A stretch of DNA of 64,000 nucleotides from assembly GCA_947095535.1 (NCBI GenBank), contig OX352774.1:69626416-69690415 (forward strand), in the 5' to 3' direction. Below the pieces are notes generated by a model. That model was not told the DNA's origin, did no database searches, and saw only the letters and a list, made by a program, of their open reading frames with translations. This document shows, piece by piece, positions 36,463-46,200 of this stretch (positions are counted from its first letter, which is position 1; each line of letters opens with the position of its first letter). The translations under genes were made by a program, and so were the position numbers. Source of the stretch: Poecilobothrus nobilitatus (lineage: Eukaryota > Arthropoda > Insecta > Diptera > Dolichopodidae).

Positions 36463-39131
36463 CTAGCAGAGTACCCGGCGTTGCCCGGAGTATTTGATCG
36501 GCTTTATGAAATAAAAATTATTAACTTTTGCTTTTGAGTTAATATAATTTAATTAATATAGTTGACGTATATTTATAATATTTTCAGATACTGGTAGTTA
36601 ATATTCTATTTTTTATTACATTTAGTTAAATTGAATAAACAGAGCGAAGATTTAGAGATAATTTGTCTACGAAAAATCTTTAAAGGAATCAATAATCTTT
36701 TGAGTACACAATGACGGCAAAGTGAGTTTTCACAATATATTCGTTACTACCGAAACATAAAATCGTATTTAAATTATAAAAGGCCATAATGTAATCAATT
36801 TTTTTTCGTAAGTAATGTCACTTCATGTTTTTGTGAATTATCCTTTTAAGCACATTTTGAAAAATTTGTTATTAGGTTCGCTCTGTCCCTCCGTCTATTA
36901 AAACTTATATACTGTTTAATAAAGAGCAATGAAATATTAACTATGCATAGGTCTCTTAAAAGAGTAATATTGTAGAACAACTTTTTTATGTACCCTCACC
37001 GTTGGAGATCCTAGAGCACCAACAGCTCTTCAAATTTTGAAAGAACTTCTTTTTAAATGCGTACATTTCAGGTTCTGTTTAACATATTTTCAATATAAAA
37101 AATACATGATTGTTTTTTACCTTTATAAATCAACCAGAATTTTTTTACGTTTAGTTTTTCTAATTATGCTTCCAAATTGATTGGCTAAAAATATGTGTAA
37201 AAATTATATATGGATAAGAATGTAAGGTTTTCTGTTCTTTAAATATGTATGTACTCATTTTTGATTAAATATTATACAGAAATGTAAAAATGTTTTCTAA
37301 TTTAATTGATTATGTTTATAGTATTTTTAAATAAACGCACATTATACATACATATTTCAATGATATTTTATGGGAAATATGTTATACACATGTATCTTAT
37401 ATAGGTAGACCACATGTAAGTGATGCATTTCTGAATGATAACATGATGATTGTCGTATGTAGGAGATTGTTTCGGTTTTTTAACTGCCAAAAATGTTATG
37501 TTGTTAAGACTTAAACACAGAATTCTTAAGATACTTAATAAAGTTATTTTAATTATTTTTATATATTAGAAATTTGCATTGAAAGGTTTTTATGGAATAT
37601 TAAAAACAGTGTAGATAAAAGTAAAGAGTGTTGGAAATATCTTTTTAATAATAATAACAATACCAAAAATTGAGCAGAGTATTTTTAATAGGTACTCATG
37701 CGGAAATGGGCTAACGAACGTTAACAAAAATTTGTCGCAGGCTTTATTTAGAATCGTAAATTCATCCCGCCAAATTTGACAAAAATTAGAAACAACATAT
37801 TTTTTTTGAAAGTCTATCGTGCTGAAATGGGTTAATGTATCACCGCAGAATTAATTAAATGAGCTTCTGTCTTAAAGTGCAATAATTGTGCCAATGTTCA
37901 ATTGGTCAAACAGTTTAAGCACGACAACAAAGAAATGAAAAACTTCATTGAGGCTTGATGCTTAAATGGATTAATGTATCGTAACCAAATCAATTCAGTA
38001 AGCTTCTATGGTAAAGAGCTAGAGCTTTTGTGAATTTTCAACTCAGTTGGTCAAACCGTGGGCTTCTGGGGTGAAGAGCTACACTTTTGTAATTTTTCAA
38101 CTTAATTGGTTAAACCTTTTAAGCGCGACAACAAAGAAATTAAAAAATATCATTGAGCCCTGGTGCCGAAACGGGTTAACGGATCGTAACCAAGTCAACT
38201 GAATGAGATTCTGGGGTGAAGAACTAAACTTTTGTAAATTTACAACTCAATTGGTCAAACCGTTTAAGCGCGACATTAAGGTAAATTAAATAAGGCTCTG
38301 GTGCCGAAACGGTGCTAAAGAGTAACAATTTTGCAATTTTTCAACTCAATTGGTCAAAACGTTTAAGCGCGACATTAAAAAAATTAAAATACTTCATTGG
38401 GCTCTGGTGCCGAAACGGGTTAACGGATCGTAACCAAGTCAACTGAATGAGATTCTGGGGTGAAGAACTACACTTTTGTAAATTTACAACTCAATTGGTC
38501 AAACCGTTTAAGCGCGACATTAAGGTAAATTAAGAAATTTCACTGAGCCCTGGTGCCGAAACGGGTTAATGGTTCATAACCAAATTAATCTAGTGAGCTT
38601 TTCTGCTAAAGAGCAACAGTTTTGCAAATTTTCAAATCAATTGGTGTAACTGTTTAAGCAGGACATCAAAAAAATTTAATGAACTTCGTTCAGCTCTCGT
38701 GCCCAAACGGGTTACCAGAACTTTACAAAAATTCGTCCCAGGGGTTTTTTCAGACCACAAAACCGCCATACAAAATTGGACATAAATCGGAAACAAAAAT
38801 TTTTTTGGAAGCCCGCCGGACCGAACCCGGGGGAGATATGGCAACCCAATTTCTTGGGTACATCCCTAAAGGTGAGAAGAACATTTGTGCAAATTTTCAA
38901 CTCAATCGGTCAAACTGTTTAGGCAGAACAACGAAAAAACCAAAACGCTTTAATATGCTCTCGGGCCGCAATGGGTTAATGAACCGAAACGCGATGTAGC
39001 CTATAACTCCTTCCGGGGTCGTAGAAATGTTCCTGCAAAATTTGGTTGCAATCGGACTGGTGGTTTTTACGTGAATCCGTGCCAAACAAACAAACAAACA
39101 AACAAACAGAATTTCTTCCTTATATATTAGA
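36463..39131 (-). mobile_element. Helitron-like element copy 2, head-to-tail with copy 1
   Basis: Same termini as copy 1: CTAGCAGAGTACCCGGCG at 36463 on the plus strand and TTATATATTAGA at 39131, followed by T as expected for an A/T target. It is 2669 bp, longer than copy 1. It has about 200 bp near 36995-37190 that copy 1 lacks, and extra or rearranged tandem units at 37990-38560. It directly abuts copy 1 with no intervening base. The two are close in sequence, including nearly identical minus-strand frames of 66 codons at 36236-36436 and 38897-39097 that show no sign of being genes. Confidence 0.78.
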
Positions 39132-39565
39132 TTACGACTTTAGAGAGAAATAAATAACAAATCATAATTAATCTTCCTTACTCAATATTTATTTAATCTC
39201 TTAACAGATTTAATCGGAACTAGATCTAATATAGATGAAATTACAATCAAATCAAATATTAAAATTACCTCAAATGACAAAAGATGAAGAACAATCTGGA
39301 AGAACAAAATAAGGGAAGAGATTCAAATTGTTTGTTAAAGACTTTGACTTTGACCTATGGTACCTTGTAAATAACGACTTAATCAATCTAATTTAACTTT
39401 TGGAAAGCTTTAAAAATTTCTAGAAATTTACCCAATGATATCACAAAGAGCCAAATCCAATTTAAGTCAAGAACAACAAGTTGTCAACAAGGACCTAGTC
39501 TTATTCGAACGTAACTGAATCAAACCAAAAAGGAAAACTTAAATTGTAATATGTGCTTTATATAC
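39132..39565. other. AT-rich sequence without recognised features
   Basis: About 430 bases between the Helitron array and SINE-B. Nothing recognised. Confidence 0.55.
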
Positions 39566-39985
39566 TTTTTTTTTTCCTAAGGGAGATGGGAATTTTCCAA
39601 AGACACCAAATTCCCCTTGGTAGTGTCAGATTCTTACTGACTAAACCCACCTCCCCCTTTAGACAATATAATGGGATGAAATCCTTAGGAAAGTAGGGAA
39701 AGGAAAGGATAGGAAATGGATACGGAAACATTGAATTGGGAGCGGGATTGTAAGGAAACAATAAATTCGCTTATTATTATTACTTTTTTTTTAACAGTGA
39801 CTGTTTTAACATAGCCGTTACAACAGTTACAACATGCAGTAGTTTATAGCACCTCACTGCATTAGGTAATTATTGACGGCAACCCCCACTTAACTGTAGC
39901 AGCTATTATTATTGGTATTAGTATACTTATTAATATTATTATTATTTTTACTACAGAGACAGGGCCATCAGCGGATTACAATAAT
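39566..39985 (-). mobile_element. SINE-B copy 4
   Basis: In minus-strand sense it contains the GCCCTGTCTCTGTAG block, the ATT-rich middle, GCTGCTACAGTTAAGTGG and the TTTCATCCCATTATATTGTC core. GGGGGAGGTGGGTTTAGTCA, GTAAGAATCTGACACTACC and TTTGGTGTCTTTGG follow, then CCCATCTCCCTTAGG and an A tail (T's at 39566-39575 on plus). The outer stem GGGAGGTGGG with CCCATCTCCC is kept through a G-U pair. No tRNA-like head was recognised. Confidence 0.78.
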
Positions 39986-42790
39986 TTGTTTTTTATTTAG
40001 ATATACATATACATATACAAAATATATAACAGTAAACTAAAAAAAATCTCTATAATATCCAATAAAAGTTTTAAAATAGTGGTAAGACTTTGTTTACATA
40101 CAGCAACATTTTCAATACTTTATAAAATAAAATAGTAGCAAAAAACAAAATCCAAACTTTTATACAAAAGTAATACATTTTAACATATAGGTGCATAATA
40201 TGCACAAACATATTTTTATACATACATTCACCTGTTTAAATATTATATAAATGTGGTGAACTTAGGCATAAGAATTTCGCTTAATAAAAAAAAAAAAATT
40301 ACAATTTTGCAATGATTTTGTGTTAATGTTGTTATGTTATTTGATGTAATTACTCTTTAAAGCGTTTTTATTTGTTGGTTATGATATTATTGGTAAACGA
40401 TAATCCGCTAAAAACTGCCATATATACACAACTGAAGAAAAATAGTAAATTGTGACCACACCACAATTTATAATAAAAAAAAAAAATCATGTTGAATTTC
40501 TCTCATTTTTAGAGTTTTTCCAACTTTTTTAAAAAGAGATTTTACAAATATTAGATATAAGGTACAGCAGAAACTTATAAAGTTTACATTTTGTTTTTTT
40601 TGCTTTGTTGCAACTTATATTAATTATAAGTAGTGTTTTATATGGTAAGTATATGGATAAAATGCAAGCAATACCAACATTTTTTGTTTGTTTTTTTTTT
40701 TTTTTGTTTTTCTTCTCAATATTCATCACATCACAATCTTATGTATTTATTGTCTCATATTTATCTTAAAATATACATATATAAAGAGATTAAAAGTCAT
40801 AATATCAAAGGATTGGCAAAAAATCATACCAGTATCATACCCAAAAGGCAAGAGAAAAACTAAGAAAAAAATAAAAAAACAAAATTGAGTAAAAAAATTT
40901 CATCATGTTGAAGAGATGTGAAGTTTAGGTGAATGCGAATCGTTATTTTGCAAAAAAAACAAAAAAAAAAAACAAAAACAAAAATCGTGAAATAAAATTC
41001 GCGGTTTTTTTTTTTACACAATCCAGATTTTCTATTTTATCTTTTCTGTATTCTAAAAAAAAAACAAAAAAAACTATGTTATGGTCTTGTTTTAAAAATG
41101 CACGCGCGTTTACTACTCTCTATACAAAAAAAAAAAAACAAAAAAAACACAAAAATTATAATAATTTTTATTATAGTTGTTGTGATACACGACGAAGAAG
41201 ATGGTAAATACTAAAAAATTAATGATATTGATTGAGATGATATAAAATATAATGATTGAAATGTTATTTTATCTTTTTTTATTATTGTTGTTATTATTAT
41301 TATTATTATTATTTTGTGTGTTATATTTTGTTATTCGTGAAGTTTTTTTTATTAGTATATTTTTATATATTGGATGTCGGTTCTCAAAATCGGATAGGAT
41401 ATTACGACATAGGTACTGGCTGAATGATAATAATGACGTTGATGATGGTGGTGATTTTTACCAATTCAATTTTTGCTCCTTTTAATGTAATTCAGATGAT
41501 TCTGATGATAGTTTATCGCCAATATTCGTGCTGTAAAGACGCGCGACAACGAAATATTTATTTATACGACATTATAACATATAATAAATGATAATAATAA
41601 CAGTAAATAATAATAATAATAATAATATGTAATAGTATATAGGTATAAAGTTTTATTTATGTTAAAAATAAAAAATAGAAATAAAATTTTTAATACTGCA
41701 AAATTTAAAATTTTTTTTATTTCAAAATTTAAAAAAAATTTATCCTTTTTAGAAAATTAAAAAAAAAAAAAAAATTACACAATTTATTTAAATAATTAAA
41801 AGTTTGATTGAAAAGATATATGTATATATATATCACATATACAAATAAAGAAAAATGGTGAAAAATCGCGACGGTAAAACGCGTGTGCAAAAATAAATTT
41901 TCTTTTTTCTATACTTTTGTTTTTATTATTGTTGTTTTTTTTTTTGTTTGTTATTGTTCTATGGAATTTCTCTATATCTATAATAAATATAAAAGATCCT
42001 TTCATTTTGTATTTAAAAAAAATGGAGGATACCATAACATATTTTAATTTAAGTAATGAAATAGATAAAATAAATAAAAGTTAAAAAATATCTTAAGATA
42101 TTTTTATACCTATTTATTTTTGTGTTTTGCTTCTTTTTTTTTTTTTTTTGTGTGTATTTTGTGAAACTTATACATAAAATATTGTTATGTGTATTAATTT
42201 TATATAATAAATAAATAATAATAACAATCAAAATTTTGTCCTTTTTGATATTTTGCACAAAAAATTAAAATAAGGAAGAAAAACAAAAAAGGTTTTGTTA
42301 TGATATTTGAGTTTGTTTTTAATATGCAAAGTGAAACAAAGTAAAAAATAAAAATTGAAAAAGATTTAAAAAAAAAAAATAATTATAATTAAATTTATTT
42401 TATCAATTAAATAAATAATTTAAAATGTAACATTTGAATAGAAATTTTTTATTTAAAGAAAGGAAGTGTTTTGTTGTTCTTTTTTTTTCTATTTTTTTAC
42501 ATACAAGTAAAATTTATATATTGTGTTATCTTTCTCAAACCTAACATATAACATCACATTAATAGTTTTGAAAATAAATTAATAAATTTTAATTAATTAA
42601 AAAAAATAAAATTTACATGCGAAAACAATAAAATAAAATTTTATATCTCTATCTCTTTAATTTTATTCTATAAGAGATAGATATAAAATGAGATAAACAA
42701 CAACAAAAATATTAACAAAAAGAATTTATTTTTATATTAATTATAAAAAGTAAAAAAAAAAAAAAGAAAAAAATAAAAGAATAAACTGTC
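39986..42790. promoter_or_regulatory. AT-rich upstream region of the coding exon; possible 5' UTR and promoter
   Basis: Directly upstream of the exon, the sequence is mostly A/T homopolymers broken by single C or G bases, plus ATT repeats (41281-41314). Two patches are richer in CG (41098-41112, and 41537-41551 reading AAAGACGCGCGACAA). The last 120 bases before the ATG look like an A-rich 5' leader. No TATA box or initiator can be placed with confidence, and a spliced leader exon is possible. Frames in this block are artefacts of low complexity. Confidence 0.3.
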
Positions 42791-43062
42791 ATGGATCATC
42801 ATGGTAGTGGTTTTGCCACATCACCATGGGCTGCTGCTGTATTAGGACATCATGCAATGACAGCAACTGGAGCTGCTGCTGTTGCCGCAGAACATACAAA
42901 TTTTGTTGCTGCAGCAGCTGCGCATGTTCATCATAGTAGCGTTGCTGCAGCAGCTGCTGTACATCATCATTCACATCATTCACATCATCATCATCATCAT
43001 CATGCTTTAAATCATGGTATGCCAATGGATTTACATGTACCACAAGGATTTCCTTATTACAG
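42791..43062 (+). CDS. First coding exon of a His/Ala-rich protein, probably a transcription factor (unrecognised)
   Basis: Ninety codons plus two bases. The ATG is the first possible start in frame, because TAA at 42782-42784 lies just upstream; +4 is G. The exon ends TTACAG before GTGATT, a good donor, and the frame hits TGA immediately if unspliced. Residues 1-20 include ATSPWAAAVLGHH. Ala-rich segments are at 28-33, 40-44 and 52-56. A His-rich run (HHHSHHSHHHHHHH) lies at 58-71, and 77-90 read MPMDLHVPQGFPYY. Codon composition is far less AT-rich than the flanks. Ala and His runs are typical of insect developmental transcription factors, and the last segment may be a conserved motif. There is no DNA-binding domain here, so the product and its role are unknown. 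The opposite-strand frame is an artefact. Confidence 0.8.
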
Positions 43063-43793
43063 GTGATTTATAAAGTTTTCATATTATAGTTTTAATTTTA
43101 TTATATATATACACAAACATATGTGCATATATGTATATATATTTCTATGTAAATTATGTTATTATTTGTTTTATTTAAATAAATAAAAAATAAAAATTTT
43201 TGGTTATTTTTTTTTTTTGTTTTTTTTTAAAGATAAATGAAGAGTAATTTAAGAAAATATTTTCGTCCTTTTTATTTTTCTAACCTTTTCTTTCTATCTA
43301 TAATTCCATCTATATTTTTGCCTTAGGAAAATTATAGTAAAACTTATTGAAATGACATTTATTAAACTTTCTAACTTAATGAGTTCGCTTTTGGTTAGGT
43401 TTTACTTCAAATTACATTTTATTCTTTTTTTTTCTTCATAATGTTCTCATTGAGTCTTTCATTTTTTACATCTATAATTAATTTTTTCAGCAATTTTTTG
43501 ACAAATTTTTGAAATAAACCTTACAAAATGATTTTTTTTTAATGGTAGGTGGGTTTTTTTTTTAATAATTTAATAAGATAGTATTACCTTAATCTTAATT
43601 TAACAAATCGATATGACTTATTAGGTTTTATTATTTATTTATTTATTTATATTAATATTACATACATAAATGTAATGCAATATTATTGAACCATCGGCTA
43701 CTAAGGCCATTATAGGTTTTTATACTATTATTAAATTATATACTAATATTATTTATTTTGTTTATATTATATACTATATATTTACATTATATC
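43063..43793 (+). other. Start of the presumed first intron
   Basis: Begins GTGATT. AT-rich with TA/TATATAC repeats (43104-43140) and many T tracts. No acceptor followed by a convincing exon was found here or later in the window, so the intron may extend past 64000. Confidence 0.5.
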
Positions 43794-43900
43794 TGGACGT
43801 AAGGGGGGTATGTAAAGAAAAAAATACTTACGACCTGTGCAGGGATCGAACAATCCTTCGATTAATACGCCACACGCCTACCCACTAGGCTACCGAAGCC
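43794..43900 (-). mobile_element. SINE-A copy 6, divergent subfamily
   Basis: In minus-strand sense it begins GGCTTCGGTAGCCTAGTGGG, continues through a changed anticodon region and then ATCGAAGGATTGTTCGATCC with B box GTTCGATCC. It goes on to ACAGGTCGTAAG, T's, and CCTTACGTCC. The 5' CTTCGGT still pairs with ATCGAAG, and GTCGTAAG with CTTACG. The body after the second hairpin is missing. Diverged but recognisable by order and structure. Confidence 0.65.
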
Positions 43901-44289
43901 CCTTATTAGGTTTTAAATCCTTTGATTATCATGAAAAAAATTAAAATTTAAAATAATAGGTATAAGTTTTGTTTTCTTTTTGAATGGAATTTCTTATTTT
44001 CTTATATTTTTATAATTGTTATTATTTTCAATCGAATTGGTACCATTTAGCAAAAATCCAATTATCATATTTTCTACAAATCTAAATAGAATTAAAAACA
44101 CTCATCAAACAAATAATTCATTAATCAAATTGTTTTTCTTCTTCTACCTTTCTTCTACGAAATCAAATGTTGTGTTAGTTGAGTTAATGTTGTGTAACAG
44201 CTTTAGAATGGGTAATGCTTCAGAAATGTGCTAATATCTCTTAATGAGTTTCGAAATTTCATAATTAGAAGAAAAATATTTTATTTTTT
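43901..44289. other. AT-rich intronic sequence without recognised features
   Basis: About 390 bases. The 72-codon frame at 44016-44234 was inspected and shows no domain or clear splice sites. Confidence 0.5.
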
Positions 44290-44470
44290 TTTGAAAGGAT
44301 AGGTAGCGCTCACCGAAAGAGACTATACAGGAGTGAAACAAGCACAAGTCTTTTATAAGTGTGGGGAACTTAAACCCTCTAAACACCACCTCCTTTTTTT
44401 GACCAAACAATAAGTTGTACGATCCTAAGTACTCATGTACACTTAACTCGGTAATAGAGAGTTAGGGAAT
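44290..44470 (-). repeat. SINE-C copy 4
   Basis: In minus-strand sense it has GTGTACATGAGTACTTAGG (remains of the 5' hairpin) and GATCGTACAACTTATTG. TTTGGTCAAAAAAAGGAGG, TGGTGTTTAGAGGGTTTAAG, AGACTTGTGCTTGTTTCACT, CTGTATAGTCTCTTTCGGTG and CGCTACCTATCC follow, then an A tail (T's near 44282-44292 on plus). The order equals that of copy 1, and the 5' hairpin is shared, which extends the family to about 180 bp. Confidence 0.6.
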
Positions 44471-44759
44471 GATAATTAATTTCAAATTGGCAGGCATATT
44501 GTGAACAAAGTTGTTAATATTCACCTTGTATCTTTGCACGTTGTAAATATAATCATCATCAATTCTGCCGAACACATGTGGTGGGAGATGGTTCCACATT
44601 CGCGATCTTTGTACCACAAACAAATTTCCATAAGACGAATTATGCCATCTGGTAATTTAAACTAAAAATATTGAAGGGCTTACCCTTGAATCAAATGATA
44701 TTTTTTTTGCATTCAACTACTAATAAATAATAATTAAAAAAGAAGACAATAAGTATTAA

Positions 44760-45250
44760 GATGTTTTTAAAAGGCTTTTAAAGGTACACTTTTTCGAAAA
44801 ACTTAAACATATTTTCAAATATCTTCCTCCACTTAAAATTTTAAAGCTTTAACTAGCACAGCTCCAGAGATACAAAGCAGTCAAATTTTTAAAAAAATGT
44901 TCTTTTGCATAACGGTAACTTATGGTACTTAATTTTATTAGTTAGTTATATTAATTTATAAAGCTTAAAATTTTCCAGTCATGTATCGTTTTTAGATTAA
45001 AAAATATTTAGGCAAATTTAGAGATATAATCATTCAAAAACATGGCTTTTCCCAAAAAGGGTTTAGAGGTTATAGCTCCGAAATGGATGGACCTACATAA
45101 AAAAGGTCTTCTACCAAATTAGTTTCTTAGTTTCACATTACCGTGGTTAAAGTCAATTTCATTGCTCCACTTGAAACAGTCTACAAATTTTGAATGCGTG
45201 AACGGTAAGGCGGGCAAACAGAGGTCGTGTAGTCTCTTTTCACAAGCAGG
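44760..45250. repeat. Dispersed repeat related to 16.19-16.71 kb
   Basis: Contains TTATAGCTCCGAAATGGATG, CCTACATAAAAAAGGTCTTC, TAGTTTCACATTACCGTGG and GCGTGAACGGTAAGGCGGGC in an order matching the 16.2-kb repeat. The GC-richer end (45197-45230) stands out from its surroundings. Identity is low, so both are old. No coding capacity. Confidence 0.45.
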
Positions 45251-45802
45251 CTGTTAAAACTTTCAACAATACGCACCTATTCCAAACTCCCTTTACCAAA
45301 AAATAGTTTTTGAATATTATATCAATCCCATATCAATTTCTTTGTATTAAAGAAATTTAAATGCAATTAAATTAGATATTCCTTACATTACTGAACCATT
45401 AACATGACAAGAGACTATTATAAAAAATTAAAATCACATTCGAATCCTAATAAATTAATAAATCATACAAGTACGTACTCGTAATATTAATGAAATTTCC
45501 TTGTGAACAAATGCCACTGATTGCTTTTTCACCACTGGTTAAGTTTTTTTACTAAGTAAGATATTTTTAAAAAGAGACTTCAATATTTCAATGGTCTTAA
45601 AATTGTACGTTAAAACATTTTTAAATTTTAATAGGTATTTTTGGCCACTTATATGTGGCCTATTTGGATATATTTTTAATCTATGAAGGTATTTTATAAT
45701 AAAAAAGGAACGTATAGCATCTTTTACGAGCAAAAAATTTTTGACGTTTCTAATATTTGTTTATATTTATTCTCAATATCATAACTTCGTTTAAGATGAG
45801 AA
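45251..45802. other. AT-rich intronic sequence without recognised features
   Basis: About 550 bases. Contains a short inverted pair TGGCCACTTATATGTGGCC near 45641. Nothing else. Confidence 0.5.
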
Positions 45803-45923
45803 TGGATTTTCATCCCATTATATTGACTAAAAAGAGAGGTGAGTTTGGTCAGAAAGAATCTGACACCACCAATAGGATATTCTTGGTGTCTTTGGAAGAA
45901 TCCCACCTCCCTTAGAAAAAAAA
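45803..45923 (+). mobile_element. SINE-B copy 5, 3' core only
   Basis: Isolated 3' core with the best-kept structure. The outer stem AGAGGTGAG (about 45835-45843) faces CCCACCTCCCT (45902-45912). Inner hairpin 1 is GTCAG (45848-45852) with CTGAC (45860-45864). Inner hairpin 2 is CACCA (45864-45868) with TGGTG (45884-45888). It ends TTAG plus an A tail. A 5'-truncated retroposed copy is the simplest reading. Confidence 0.75.
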
Positions 45924-46074
45924 TCATAATAAAACATATTACGAAGCTTAAAAGTTAGACTTAGACTTAGAAGCTTAGATATTTAAACAAATTGAATTTG
46001 GATATAGCCATATAACCAAGATTTCGTAACACTTTTTACGATATCTATAGATACAATTCGTAGGAGTTAATTGA

Positions 46075-46200
46075 CCGTTATATAAATGACATAATGGTTA
46101 AATCAACGTCTTTCCAAGCGAAAGGTCTCAGGTTTAAAGCCGGTTAGAACATAGCCAATTTTAGTTATTAATATCGTAATATTTTATATCGTAATAATTA
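46075..46200 (+). repeat. Degenerate tRNA-Lys-like SINE head
   Basis: TGACATAATGGTTAAATCAA, then GTCTTTCCAAGCGAAAGGTC and TCAGGTTTAAAGCC, resembles the SINE-B heads at 30133 and 56286. It is followed by AT-rich text like that in the other copies, but no 3' core within reach. The B box is damaged. Confidence 0.45.

Noticed and set aside
40900..42780. Lys/Asn-rich small proteins upstream of the exon
   Set aside because: Low-complexity A/T tracts. No start context or conserved composition.
42789..43043. Gln/Asp/His-rich coding frame on the minus strand over the exon
   Set aside because: It is the complement of the Ala/His codon runs of the plus-strand exon. The plus strand has a start after an in-frame stop and a good splice donor.
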